A DNA stretch of 64,000 bases from Atrina japonica (Eukaryota > Mollusca > Bivalvia > Pterioida > Pinnidae): contig BROG01000476.1 in NCBI GenBank assembly GCA_030159075.1, positions 496,001 through 560,000 of the forward strand, read 5' to 3'. The position numbers and the translations under genes were made by a program. Shown here one piece after another: positions 1 to 10,903 of the stretch. Every line of letters begins with the position of its first letter. Position 1 is the first letter of the stretch. A model generated the notes under the pieces. That model made no database searches and was not told where the DNA came from. It saw only the letters and a list, made by a program, of their open reading frames with translations.

Positions 1-1148
1 AAAATATGCACGAGTGAAACTACGGGTAGGAAAGAGCATAGCGAATCCGGACGATAGGGCTTCTTATACTGTTTGTTTACAGTTTACATGGCAAATTTAG
101 GAATCACTATGTCGGAGTTTTCAGTTGTTTATATAACAGGAGAGAAAATTGTCGTGTCAATTTGTACTTAGTTGTTTTACAGTAACCTTTAAGGAACATA
201 TGCGAACAGATGTGAAAAGCAGTCTACAAGGAAGTGACGGCACTTGTAGTCGTTACTAGAAAGAATTCCAACATCTATCAACAACTAATTCCCAGGAGAA
301 GAACTGAGACACTATCATTGAATGTTGTCAATGTTGAGATTACGAAAGCGGAAGAGATCTTGCCCGACATTCTGTTGAGGTCACATGATATGAACACTAA
401 CTATTCCGACAAAACTGTACGGAACGGAACAAACTGAAAAAGCGTAACGGGTTTCCATGATTCCTACGTAGAAAAAATGATCGAGACCGGGTAGTTTTCC
501 TATGTGCTTGAGAACTAAGTCATCGGTGTAACCATAATTCCTACGTTATTGTGTACAAATTAGTAAAACTCTTCCAATTGTTTTGGTTACGAGTCCATCA
601 ACCGTAGGCATGACTTAGCCAAAGAGGATACGAGTTGAGATGGGCACAAATTTAGATGGGTCCGAGTTTACCAACATTCTTTAAAGACGTAAACACGTTG
701 CCATGCAGGTAGCAAACAAACAAAACAAAAAAGACAGGAAAAGACAGAATCGATAGAGAAATTGTGTTGTACGTTTAGGAACAGAAATAGGGCGTTGAAA
801 TGCTTTGAGGAAGGAAATTAAGCTGAAAACAAATTAATAATTTGCCACCCTGCTTTGAATTTCCCCATAAGCAACCTCAATTTGTCAAGGCTATTTATAT
901 AACACTTCTGTTCAATCGTGGAGTCTCAAACTGGTCGGAGAATACCAATACATTCTTTTCTTTTTATCTGTTTAACATGAAAGTGATAAAAATATGTATA
1001 TATAAATACAACATTTTCCAATAATTTGACGTATATTCATGTTTGACATGCTTTCCGTATCGATGTAACAGCAGTGATCGGTACACGTGCGATCGCTGAT
1101 TAGGGGTGTTTGTATCATTCTGTTATCATTTTCTGACTAATTTCAGTG
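1..1148. other. Non-coding host DNA, nothing recognised
   Basis: AT-rich sequence with stop codons in all frames and only short chance open frames. I see no domain, splice-bounded exon or recognisable repeat here. It may be upstream flank or an intron of the gene that starts coding at 18270. Confidence 0.5.
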
Positions 1149-1340
1149 TACTGGTCAAAGACCAGTGGTCGGCTAGGACCAGCAGTCGACTGTTATACTG
1201 TTTCGCTTACATCAATCATCAGTTGTAGGGTATTTTTCTCAAACCGAAGGAAATAAATATTGTTGTGGTAGATACTAATCACGAAATCACACCATAACCG
1301 ACTACTGGTCCTATAGCCAACCACTGGTCCTTGACCAGTA
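1149..1340. mobile_element. Short inverted-repeat (foldback/MITE-like) element
   Basis: About 40 bp at 1149-1188, beginning TACTGGTCAAAGACCAGTGG, recurs as its imperfect reverse complement at 1299-1340, ending CCACTGGTCCTTGACCAGTA. The arms enclose about 110 bp of non-coding DNA. This is the shape of a non-autonomous DNA transposon or foldback element. No transposase is encoded and I could not define a clear target duplication. Superfamily unknown. Confidence 0.6.
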
Positions 1341-3146
1341 TGTGTGCACTAGTTTTGATCAGTGTGCCTTTAAATTGTATTAGGCTATGTGTGAATCGGA
1401 AAACTTTTTACGATATTTCATGTAGTTCAATATTAGCCGATCATGAGCCTTTAATAATTAAAGATTACAATTGCCGTATACTCTTAGTCCTACTTTGCAC
1501 CAGTTCCAAATTCAAATCATCGGCCGGTCTACCTCTCAATCTGGTGATTGGTTAATCTAATTGCATAACAGCTGTGCGACATTTTAAAAAGAAAAAAATA
1601 TGCCATCAACCTCAATCATCCCTCTTCACTGTTGTATTTATTCAAAGGGCATAAACAATTTTTTACCAGATAAAACAGTTTCCAAAAAATTTGTCCCCAC
1701 CCACCTTGTCTAGATCTATTAATTCTAATGAACTGGGTAAATTCAATTCAAGCGATATCAAGTTTTCTTCGCACACTTGTTATGACCCTGCATCGACCTT
1801 GAGGTAAATCTAGATCGAGGATAGACACATAACCTATATTGAGCCATGAAGTAGTGTCTAGCACAATTTCTCATAAATTATCACTTTGAAACCCCTATCT
1901 GAATCTACCTATGGAAAATGTTTAGAGTCTACCTACAGCCTACACGATGCAGCCACGTGCATTTTTAAACCATACATACCTGCTGCCCTCTACTGTAGGT
2001 GGACTTAAATTAATCGTGCCATTCTATTGGTCAGAACAACAGCGAAGTCTGTTGACAACTCGGATCCCCCGTACTCATTTCAATGTAACTCCGCCCATCC
2101 GTCTGCTAAGCAAAGCCATAGGAACCTGTCAATCTGTCTGAAACAAGTCAAGGGAAGAATGAGCTGAATGGATGCTGTCGACGACGTTGAAAATTTCAAT
2201 TATTGTCAACATGGACGGATTCAGTGATTTAGCTAAAGCTACATCAGTTAGGTATCATCAATCCTAGAAAAAAAACATTTCATAGAAAACATTTTTTCAT
2301 ACAAAGTCAAAGACTAAATTATTGTTTTCTTGTTAGTCTGTCACTGTATGTTATGTGCTCTATTCGACTATTGTCTATATTGTTATGTCATGTGATGTTA
2401 TGTATTCGTATTTTGTTGGTCGAGAGTTGTTAGGTCCAAGTAAGAGAGTGGTCAAACAAGATTTGTATGAGTTTTCCCGCACTTTTTAACTAACTTACTG
2501 ACGACATTGAGATGAATGCATCAGAACAGAAAAGATGTTTTTTAGCGGTCAATGCTAAATTATATGTCTGAATAAGTTCATTTATATGGTGAGTTAAACT
2601 TATTTTAACTTATGAACTAATTATCTAAATTCATAAATTTATCATTTAATATAAAATAATGAAGTGTATAAACTTCCTAACATTTAATTATGATACTTAT
2701 GTCGTATGAAAATAACATAAATATAAATATACATATATTTTTGTCTATACAATATCACTTTTGAATTTTACTATACTACAGTAAAATATTGCATCATTAT
2801 GAATTTGTATAATGAGAGAAGAATGTAAGAATATTTACTTTAATTTTTTAGGTCACCTTCTTGTATAATAAACGATGTAAAGAATAAAAAAAGTTATTTG
2901 TCTTTCCAAGAAGTTCAAAGAACCTGTGACATCTATAAAATTGAACATTCAATTATTAATGATTTAATATTGACCTTTGGCTTTGCGTTGAGGTTAAGTA
3001 AGTATGTCTCGTTCGTTTTAGTAGCGATTTATAAAGCTTTCGGCATATATATATAAAAAGGAATATACCACTCAGAAATGAAAGGGTTAATCTCGCGAAA
3101 GATCTCGGCTAAGACATAACATCCATAAACTTAAAGTCTTAGGCCT
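1341..3146. other. Non-coding host DNA; possible upstream exon or promoter near 2000-2254
   Basis: No convincing coding exon. The stretch from about 2000 to 2254 is less AT-rich, contains an inverted CCAAT box (CTATTGG near 2026) and ends in a possible splice donor (GTTAG followed by GTATCA near 2254). It could be a promoter and non-coding first exon for the hydrolase gene whose first coding exon opens with an acceptor at 18252. That is an inference from position only. The rest, to the Polinton border, is AT-rich and featureless. Confidence 0.25.
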
Positions 3147-3424
3147 AGTAGTATATGTACTACACTTCAGCTCACCTTTTTCCAAGAACTGTCTGTACGT
3201 GTCGATTTCCCGGAATTCCGTTTGTCACGTGTCCCCATTTGTGACCCCGTTTGTTATTTTATATACGTGGATATATATAAATACTGTGTGTGTGTGTGTT
3301 TGTTTGTACGCGTTAGATGGTTTTTTCAATTTTATTTGTGCCTATAGACGATACGCTCCCGTGCTCGCCAGGTAAAACTAACCGCACGAGTGTGTCCTGG
3401 TAGGTGCTCCAACGGTATAGTGTA
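3147..3424 (+). repeat. Left terminal inverted repeat of the Polinton
   Basis: About 278 bp matching the reverse complement of 17671-17945. It contains a (TG)n run near 3290 and an AT-rich segment before it. Comparing the arms by eye I see two substitutions and three small length differences, in a T run, an ATTTT/ATTT stretch and the TG run. Very similar arms point to a recent insertion. Confidence 0.93.
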
Positions 3425-3471
3425 GTAAATATTGAAAAAGCCATAAGTAATTACACCTCAATTTAAAAAAC

Positions 3472-6400
3472 ATGTCTCATGCACAACGATCTACCGAGCG
3501 GTTATTGGATTTACCGATTCCGCCCGAGAGATCTATTACTACTCAATATATCGAACCGTTAATTAGATCTCCCGATTCCTGACGATTTTTAAAAAAAAAA
3601 TATTTAAAACCCAAACGTGTCTACACGGGCCAGACCTATCGTTACGACAGAATTTCCTCGACGCGCAGGTTAAAGTTTGAAACCAGGTTCGACGAGTATA
3701 GAGTGGTTCCTGTTGAGGGACGACCAGGTTATCGATATAGACCGTTTATTTGTACAACTCGTAAGGTCGGTGATAAAACGATAGAGGGTTGCAAAACGGC
3801 GATAAATTTCGCCTCATCATCAATCACTCGAAATTCCCGAATCCGTTCAGTACGAAAATATATTAACGTCTCGTGTGGATTTAGCCGAAGATTTATTCAA
3901 AGCACTGCAAGAGTATATAGAATATTACGAGGTGTCCTTAGACGAAGTAGAAATAGTCGTCCAGTCTACGATAATGCCGAGGGGAAAGGGGAGATTCCAA
4001 AGAACCGGTAACAAAGGAGACCTCGTCGAAGAAGAGAAGTATCATCACGATTAAAAACGACGACGTCACGTGTCTGGCACGAGCCATCGTGACGGCGGTG
4101 GCCAACAAACATAAAGACAAATGGACGAATTCCCATTCGAAACGGTTTTCAACGATAGTCGTAAATTACAAAGGGGCCGAAGCGTTAAAACTTCACGAAG
4201 AAGCGGGCGTTCCCGTCCGGGATGACGGTTGTACCTTGGAAGACGTGAAAACGTTTGCCGATCACCTGGGAGTGCAGATCAACGTGGTGGTGGACGGTGA
4301 ACGGTTTCAACGAGATCATCTATACGACCGAAGGAAGTGACGACGACGCGATCTATCTGTACAAGAATAAAAATCACTTCGACGTGATTACGAAGATGAA
4401 CGGTTTTTTGGGTACGGGATATTACTGTCACACTTGTAAGAAGGGATATACGAGACGAGATCGTCACAGATGTGTCTATCGTGCTTCGGTTACGATTGCC
4501 CCGGGGGTGAAAGTATAGTGTGCGACGATTGTAACAGAGCGTTTTTCGGCGAAGTCTGTTTTAAGGAACATAAACGCAACAGAGGTATGAAAGACGGCGA
4601 ACCGGATGTGGTTTGTTCAATCGTTCAGAAATGTTTAGAGTGTGAACGGGTGGTCAAGGACTTGAAGTCCCACGTATGCGGTCATTCCAAATGTCCCAAT
4701 TGTCGAGCATACGTCGACATGACGACGCACAAGTGTTTCATGCTCAATAAAAAATGTAAGGGTGGAAAATGCAAATCGGCCGAGTGCAAACCCAAGAACC
4801 AGTGTTACAGTTGTAAAACGTGGACGACGGAGTATTATTTTTACGACATAGAAGCCTCGCAAGACACCGGCGTTCACATACCGAATCTAATCGTGTGCCA
4901 AGACTTTGACGGTAAACAACACGAATTTTCTACCGTAGACGAGTTCTGCAAGTTTGTGTTGAAACAAAAAGTGGGTACGTTCATTGCCCACAATGCCAAA
5001 GCGTATGACGCGCAGTTTTTGTTAAAGTATTTCGTGGAACATAACATTAAACCCTATTGTATTTACAACGGTACGAAGATCATGTACATGGAAGTCGGTT
5101 GTGTTCGCTTTATATCGATTCCATAAATTTTGTCCAATCCGCTCTGGCGGAATTCCGAAGACGTTTGGTATGACCGAACTCAAAAAGGGTTATTTCCCGC
5201 ATTATTTCAACAAGCCGTGTCACCAACGTTACGTGGGACCGTTGCCTAGTAAAAAACACTACGGTGTCGATTACATGAGCAAACGCAACAGGGAAGAGTT
5301 TTTAAAGTGGTACGAGATGGAAAGAACGACGTGTTTGATTTCCAGAAAAAACTGAGGGGAGTACTGCACGTCCGACGTCGACATATTACGACGGTCCATG
5401 TTGAAATTCAGGGAAGACTTTATTGCGTTGGAAAACATAGATCCGTTACAGTACGTGACGATAGCGTCCGTGTGCATGACCGTTTACAGAAGTAATTACA
5501 TGCCCGAAAAGATGATAGCTGTCCATAACGATAACGTTTTCGCGATACGTACAGCGCGAAATCCATTTCTTGGTTGGATCACGTGGCCGGAGAGAGACGG
5601 CGTCGTCATACGACACGCGTTGAACGGCGGCGAGGTGACTCTGCCCGACGACATCGGTAAAGTCGACGGGTATTGCGAAGACACGAGGACGGTTTACGAA
5701 TTTCAAGGATGTTTCTGGCACGGGTGTAAAAAGTGTTACGCTCGAAAACAACGTCAATAACAAGAACCAATTCGAGATGGACACGCTCAGAAAATAGAAC
5801 CCGCGAGATGCCTTTTTTCGGCGGTAGGACCAACGTGACCAAGTTGCTGTACGACTTCGATGGTAGAGAAAAGGGACGATACGTCGACTTTGTCAGTCCT
5901 GTACCCGACGGTCCAGTTTTATAAGACCTACCCTGTCGGTCACCCCACCAAAATAGTTAATCCCGAGTGTCGTGCCGCCCCGGAAATTATATCATCCCGT
6001 CCTACCCGTCAAGATGAAATGCGGAAATGCCGAAAAGCTCTTGTTCCCCGCTGTGTAAGACGTGCGCCGAACGACGGTCACAGAAACCGTGCGAACACAC
6101 CGACGAGCAGAGGTCGTTCGCGGGCACGTGGTGTACTCCCGAGCTATTCAAGGCCTTGGATAAGGGGTACGAGATAGAGAAGATTTACGAAGTTTGGGAT
6201 TTTCTCTACACCACCGAGGACGCGGACCTCTTTAGAGGCTACGTCAAGAAGTTTATGAAGATCAAGATGGAAAGTTCCGCTTTGAAGGTCGGGCCGGACA
6301 CCACTTACGAGTCGGAAGAACGTTATAAAGACATGGTCAGAGAACGTTTGGGGATCGACTTGGGTGAAATAGAGTATAATCCCGGCATGCGCGCCATCTC

Positions 6401-7100
6401 TAAATTATGTCTCAACTCTCTCTGGGGCAAGTTCGGTCAAAGGGTCAACATGAAACAGACCGAATACGTGAGCGAACCGGCACATTTTTACAAACTGTTG
6501 TTGGACGACACGATAGACAATCTCAACATTCAGTTCATCAACGACGACATGGTCCAGATGACTTACGATCTCAAAGGGCAATTCGTCGATCAGTCCAAGA
6601 ACGTCAATATCTTCATAGCGTGTTTTACGACGGCTCACGCCAGAACCATGTTATACGACGTGTTGGACAGACTCGACGATAGAGTGTTGGGATTCGATAC
6701 CGATAGCGTGTGGTACGTCGATCGCGACGACGGGGTCTCGATCGACACGGGTGATAACTTGGGCGATTTGACGGACGAGTTAGGCGGCGATTTCATCACG
6801 TCGTGGTGCGCCACCGGACCCCAAATCTTATTTCGTACGAAACGAACGCGGGTAAAAAGGTGTGTAAGGTCAAAGGATTTAGTCTGAATTACGAAAATTC
6901 TCTCTACATCAACCGAGAAGCGATGACCGACGTCGTTAAAGAAACGCGTAAGAGGATTACGACCGTTCGAGAAAACGCCATCACGAGAGATTCCGCAACC
7001 AAAACGTGTCGTGAATCGATATCAGGAGAAAGAGTTTACATTGTGTTACGATAAACGGGTGATGAAGGACGGGTACGACACGTTACCCTACGGGTATTAA
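3472..7100 (+). pseudogene. Protein-primed DNA polymerase B (Polinton PolB), frameshifted
   Basis: This enzyme replicates the element from a protein primer. The order of parts fits the family: an N-terminal region from 3472; a segment at about 4047-4340 with DDVTCLARA, possibly the family's OTU-like or terminal-protein region; a Cys/His-rich stretch at 4425-4815; exonuclease motifs ExoI (YDIEA, DIE at 4845-4853), ExoII (AHNAKAYDAQF, about 4989) and ExoIII (YCTSDVDILRR, about 5362); the YEFQGCFWHGC segment near 5697; palm motif A split by a frameshift at about 5884-5910; motif B (KLCLNSLWGKFGQ, 6401); and motif C (FDTDSVW, 6693). I count roughly ten frame changes and few true nonsense codons. 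The start at 3472 is chosen because it carries the A-rich leader shared by other genes of the element. The gene converges on the integrase with 25 bp between the stops. About 1,200 codons, normal for the family. Confidence 0.92.
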
Positions 7101-7125
7101 AAAATTTTATTATTAATAAATTTTT

Positions 7126-8006
7126 TTAAACGACCAATAATTCCTCTCGGACGAACGTTCTCTGAGGCGCCGGTTCCTTGAGCTGATACAGGTCGATGCC
7201 TTGCATTCTGAAATGCCTGTCTATGTCGTGTTTGTCGACGCTCCAGATGGGATCGGTGGCCCTCCTGCGCCCGCCGCCTTCCAATTCGCCCGGTTTTGAT
7301 ATAGATATCTTACTTTTCGCAAAGGGACTGATGGTACGGTTGTACTTTATCGACGGGTTCTACCTTTTTGGGGCGGATCGGTCTCTTCGTTGATCGTTTT
7401 GACGACTTCCGGCAATTGTTTCGCCCATTCTCTGTTTCTGTCTTTGGGTTTTCATCTCTTGATCGTATTTGATAGCTAAACAACTGTTCGCCCAAGTTCT
7501 ATTAAATCGTTCGACGATGGCTTGGTCGCGGTGAAGGTCGACCCGTCCCCTTTTTATTCTAGCTCCGTGTCGGGTCATGAGTTTGGTGACGGCGCCCATG
7601 AATTCGCGGCCGGGGGTCGACTTGTAATAATTTGGGAAACGTCAGACGCCGTTTGTAGATCTTTTTCGAAAGCGTCGGCCACCTCTCGACTGTCTTTGGT
7701 CGTCAGCGGTTCCGCTTCTTTGTAGCGCGTGCCCACGTCGACTAACGTCAGCGCGTATTTGTACGTTTTCCCGTCCACCTTGTCGTGCGGTAAAAACAAC
7801 AGGTCGGCCTGGTGAGTGTCGTTTTCTTTCGCGTCTTCGAATCGAGGTCTCACGATCTTCTTGGGAGCCGGTAGGGTAGATTTGCCACACGTCTCGTTTT
7901 TTCAGGAATTCCAACGCTTCCTTCTCGCTGACTTTGGCCGCTTTGGCCAATTTCCCGATGGCGGCCTTTCCCTTCCAATAGTGTGTTTGTGATAGATCTC
8001 TTCCAT
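7126..8006 (-). pseudogene. Retroviral-type DDE integrase of the Polinton, frameshifted
   Basis: This is the enzyme that inserts the element. From the start at 8006 the N-terminal part leads into KKRDVWQIY (about 7890). The catalytic core follows: QADLLFLPHDKVDGK with the first Asp, then KYALTLVDVGTRYKEAEPLT (about 7790-7720), a segment near 7610-7640 where the second acidic residue lies beside a run of five C that breaks the frame, and QAIVERFNRTWANS (about 7510) with the glutamate. The C-terminus, reading ATDPIWS (about 7255) and ending FVREELLVV at 7126, is typical of Polinton integrases. At least four frame changes occur across about 293 codons. The upstream flank of the ATG is AAAGTAAAAAC. 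It is convergent with polymerase B. Confidence 0.92.
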
Positions 8007-8015
8007 GTTTTTACT

Positions 8016-8416
8016 TTAGGCGACGTATTTTTTAACGCCGTAGAACACGAGTCCCGTTCCCACGATCACGAAGAGGAGTTCCTTGTCTTTTTGTTCTTCC
8101 GAGGGTTGATAGAAATCGCTCAACTTCGGTTCGGGGCGCATCGCCGCTTCTTCCGTCATCTGCGAGTAGAGTCGCATGGCGGCATCCACTTCTTTGTAGG
8201 TGTACAGGGAATGTCCTTCTTTCCTGAGTCTTTCGTTGAGAAAATCTAATCGCTTCGTTTGCGTTCGTGATTCCACCGATCTCTAGCCGCGGTCAGTTTT
8301 TCCATCGCTTCGTCGTGCCTCTTCTGTTCTTCGTGATTCGAGAATAGAAATTGTGATCCCGAGAAGGCGAGAGCATTGACTGCCGCGCCTCCTATCATCA
8401 TCGCGATCGTTGCCAT
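8016..8416 (-). pseudogene. Small conserved Polinton protein with C-terminal membrane segment
   Basis: The start at 8416 (MATIAMMIGGAAVNALAF) follows TATTTTAAAAAAAA. The first about 56 codons run into a stop after a one-base shift near 8250. The second frame then carries LDFLNERLRKEGHSLYTYKE and LSDFYQPSEEQKDKELLF and ends in a hydrophobic stretch (LLFVIVGTGLVFYGVKKYVA) at 8016. There is a hydrophobic N-terminus, a charged probably helical middle, and a C-terminal membrane span. I have an impression of similar proteins in other animal Polintons but know no function. A virion or membrane role is an inference. About 133 codons, sitting 9 bp upstream of the integrase start. Confidence 0.7.
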
Positions 8417-8441
8417 TTTTTTTTAAAATAGAATTTTTAGT

Positions 8442-8668
8442 TTATTTCATGATATCGGCGGGGATGATACCCTTCTTGACCAGCATGTCTTTGGTGTACT
8501 CGGCCAAAACGTAGTCGACGAAGACCATCCCGAGATCCTTTAGATCTAGATCCAGTTTGGGCGCGGCCGTCTTGAAGAACTTCTTGGAAACTTGCGCGTA
8601 CAACGTGGCGATTCCCGTCACGACGGCCGCGTGATATATGCGGTGTTGACCAAATCCTTTTCACTCAT
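8442..8668 (-). pseudogene. Small Polinton protein beginning MSEKDLVNTAY, frameshifted
   Basis: The ATG at 8668 follows CATATAAAAAA. The first eleven codons read MSEKDLVNTAY. A two-base difference from the neighbouring copy (GTGATATATG here, GTGATACG there) then breaks the frame. The continuation in another frame includes AAVVTGIATLYAQVSKKFF and LDLDLKDLGMVFVDYVLAEY and ends IIPADIMK at 8442. About 75 codons, amphipathic, with no domain I can name, though it resembles small proteins of related elements. It lies just downstream of a second gene whose start region is almost identical. Confidence 0.65.
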
Positions 8669-8690
8669 TTTTTTATATGAAAAGGATTAT

Positions 8691-8876
8691 TTATTTATCG
8701 GATTTTACCGTCTCCGTCGTGTCGTTGTTCGTGTTGTAGAGTTCGTCTCAGTAAGTGTTCATCCTGAAGAGCATGGGTTGGTTGTCGTCCTCGTCGTCCG
8801 CCTTAAAGTCGGCGTCGTCTTTTTCTATTCCGACGGTCTCGTGATACGCGGTGTTGACCAAATCCTTTTCGCTCAT
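8691..8876 (-). pseudogene. Small acidic protein sharing the MSEKDLVNTAYH start; in-frame TGA
   Basis: The start at 8876 has the same leader, CATATAAAAAA then ATG, and the same first residues (MSEKDLVNTAYHE) as the gene that follows it. After that the proteins differ: this one is short and acidic (KDDADFKADDEDNQPMLFRM). The frame reaches TGA at 8748-8750 and would run on, in frame, to TAA at 8691-8693 for about 61 residues in total. Either the product is 42 residues or the TGA is a nonsense mutation. No function recognised. Confidence 0.55.
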
Positions 8877-8898
8877 TTTTTTATATGAAAAAGAATTA

Positions 8899-9072
8899 TT
8901 ATTTATCCCTCTTACCTTCTTCGTCTTCGGTACAGTCGTGATGGTGGATGTGTTGGACTTTAGCTTCCACCACTACTTGTGCGATCATGTAAACGAATAG
9001 ACTCGTGGCGAGGATTCCCGACGCCATAAACATCGACGTGTCCATGAACGTTCTCAGTGTCACGTTATACAT
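8899..9072 (-). CDS. 57-residue membrane protein of the Polinton
   Basis: This is an uninterrupted frame from the ATG at 9072, preceded by CACTATAAA, to TAA at 8899. It begins MYNVTLRTFMDTSMFMASG, has one membrane span (ASGILATSLFVYMIAQVVVE), then a histidine cluster (QHIHHHD) and an acidic, polar tail. Size and make-up suggest a small virion or host-membrane protein. No family is recognised. It is one of the few genes in the element without a frameshift. Confidence 0.65.
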   Translation of the reverse strand: MYNVTLRTFMDTSMFMASGILATSLFVYMIAQVVVEAKVQHIHHHDCTEDEEGKRDK

Positions 9073-9094
9073 TTTATAGTGAAAAGATTTTTAT

Positions 9095-9896
9095 TTAATA
9101 CATTTCGTGGGGATTGGATTTGGAGACTTCTTCTTCTTTAGGTTCTGGAAGAGGAGGAGGTGTCGGCTGCGGTTGGTTTTTCCTGTACAACACCACCGCC
9201 ACTCCGACGGCCGCGAGTCCGCCGCCGACCGCAAGCCATTTCCAGCTATCCTGACCATTAGCATTGCCATTAGCATTGCCATCCTGGCCATTAGCATTGC
9301 CATTAGCATTACCATCCTGGCCATTAGCATTGCTGTCCTGACTTTTTTGACTCCACCTCTTTTGCGCTCCCTTCTTCCCCGCTTCTTGACGTTTCGGATT
9401 CTTTTTCGTTAGGAGTTCTTCCGGATTCCATCGCCTTTTTTCTATTCCCTCCGATTTTTTAAATCCCGTTATATAGCGACTGGACGTGGGCGGCGAGACT
9501 GAGAGGGGGCCAGGTAGGAACCGAAGTGATAGAACAGGCTGCAGCACGCTTCGCCGATGGCCGCGTCGAGGAAGGGATCTTCGCTCAGTTCTCTCGATCA
9601 GTTTAGGTTCGTTTCTGCAGATCGAAAAAATATTTTAGACTCTGGGTGTACAGCGTGATGACGGAATTGGCGATCGATTTACTCATGCGCATGCCGAGTC
9701 GCGCGTTGAGCAGACGATTTAGATTGTCCAGTTCCTTGTCGTTCATCTTGTTCAGGTCGGTGACGGTCACGTCTTTTCCCAGGAAGTGACGCGCTCGTCC
9801 CGATCCGACGATGGTCGATAACCTATCTTTGAGCGAGTCGTCTACCGTCGTCTCGGCGGCGGTAGCGACGTTCGTTAGTATCTCGTCCACGTTCAT
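9095..9896 (-). pseudogene. Polinton virion-type protein with Asn-Gly repeat and C-terminal membrane anchor
   Basis: The start at 9896 follows GTATAAAAAAAAGAG. The first frame (9896-9603) gives 97 residues, probably helical, including DKELDNLNRLLNARLG. A second frame over about 9590-9490 reads DPFLDAAIGEACCSLFYHFG. A third runs from about 9500 to 9095. It holds a basic stretch (NPEELLTKKNPKRQEAGKKG), tandem Asn-Ala-Asn-Gly / Gln-Asp-Gly repeats from a 33-bp DNA repeat near 9257-9335, a membrane segment (WLAVGGGLAAVGVAVVLYRK) and a proline-rich acidic tail. About 265 codons over two frameshifts. The architecture suggests a structural or membrane-associated protein; the function is unknown. Confidence 0.65.
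9257..9335 (-). repeat. 33-bp tandem repeat inside a coding region
   Basis: About two and a half copies of a unit built from CATTAGCATTGC steps and an ATCCTGG step. On the minus strand they encode alternating NANG and QDG blocks. The unit length keeps the frame. Repeat-number variation here would lengthen or shorten a flexible linker before the membrane anchor. Confidence 0.8.
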
Positions 9897-9961
9897 CTCT
9901 TTTTTTTATACATTTTATTTATATTTTTGTAAAAAAACGTTACGTTTTTACAAAAATACTG

Positions 9962-10653
9962 TCATTTTAATTTATTTATTTCCGTGTCGGACTCCAAGTC
10001 CAAGTCTTCTACGCAGTCGGCCAAATCCGGTAGAGGAGCAGCGTCGATCGTTTTGACGATGACGACCTGGTGTAAGAGAGTTTGCAAGGATACGGTCGAT
10101 TCTTTTGTTGGCGATGTAAACGTTGTCTACGCGTAAAGAACCGATGGCCAGACATCGTTTTTTCTCGTATTGGTGAAGATCGACTTCGACGAGCGGATGT
10201 TTATCTTTCGGATCGTCGGCCGTTCTCTTTCTATAAAAAGTAGGCTTGTCTCTGTCCCCCTGTTTTAACTTTCGAGTAGATCACTTTGTTACCGTTCTGA
10301 TCCGTTTTCACGAGGACTATATCGTTGACATCCACGGGTGTTTTTCTACCTTTTTCTTTCAGTGTTTTTGCGAGTTTTTTATGGATTCCCTCAAGAACGC
10401 CTCGATCTTTTCCAACATGGCGGCGAATTCTTTTCCGCATTTAAATTTCATAGTATAATCGGAACCGTCCTCGTATTGCCACAAGCCGGACGACTCCGTT
10501 TTGGGAGTGCGTATCACTAACGGTTTTACGTCGCCTGTCGGGTACTGATACGCGACGTAAACGCGTTGATAACGCTTCCCTTTCTTATCGACGTAAATGA
10601 GCACCCGCCCTTAAATTGTTCACGTCAAAGTTCTCGACTGTCACGAATGCCAT
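9962..10653 (-). pseudogene. Uncharacterised Polinton protein, frameshifted
   Basis: The start at 10653 (MAFVTVENFDVNNLR) follows TTATTAAAAAAAAC. Later frames carry VYVAYQYPTGDVKPLVIR, SSGLWQYEDGSDYTMKFK, then KTPVDVNDIVLVKTDQNGNK and VDNVYIANKRIDRI, and end in an acidic tail (DLADCVEDLDLESDTE) at 9962. About 230 codons with at least three frame changes. The alternation of short polar and hydrophobic stretches suggests beta structure in the first half. I do not recognise the family. A helper or structural role is only a guess from its place among virion-type genes. Confidence 0.6.
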
Positions 10654-10692
10654 GTTTTTTTTAATAACGAATAAATTTTCTTTATGCCATTT

Positions 10693-10845
10693 TCAAATCT
10701 TTTGCAAAAGTCGTCTCAACCATCGTTCCGTTCGATGATAACGTTCTAAACGTAATAGATAGAGTATCGCAAATAAGAAGAGTAAACACCATAAAACGAT
10801 GAACGAGAGCAACGCGAACAAGAACATCTCGGTAAAACGTTTCAT
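10693..10845 (-). CDS. 50-residue membrane protein with basic tail
   Basis: An intact frame from the ATG at 10845, preceded by TTTACGTTAAGAA, to TGA at 10693. It begins MKRFTEMFLF and has a strong hydrophobic span of about 28 residues (FALLSFIVLWCLLFLFAILY) followed by an arginine-rich tail (LERYHRTERWLRRLLQK). An overlapping frame in the same orientation is open but lacks this leader context and organisation, so this reading is preferred. Likely a small membrane protein. No family known. Confidence 0.55.
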   Translation of the reverse strand: MKRFTEMFLFALLSFIVLWCLLFLFAILYLLRLERYHRTERWLRRLLQKI

Positions 10846-10903
10846 TTCTTAACGTAAAAAAATTTGTTAAAAACACTTAAACAATAGATATATAAATAAA
10901 AAA

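Noticed and set aside
2210..2254. Coding first exon MDGFSDLAKATSV for the PCED1-like gene
   Set aside because: Splicing from the donor at 2,254 to 18,252 puts this frame out of phase with the hydrolase and hits a stop. At most it is a non-coding exon with a small upstream frame.
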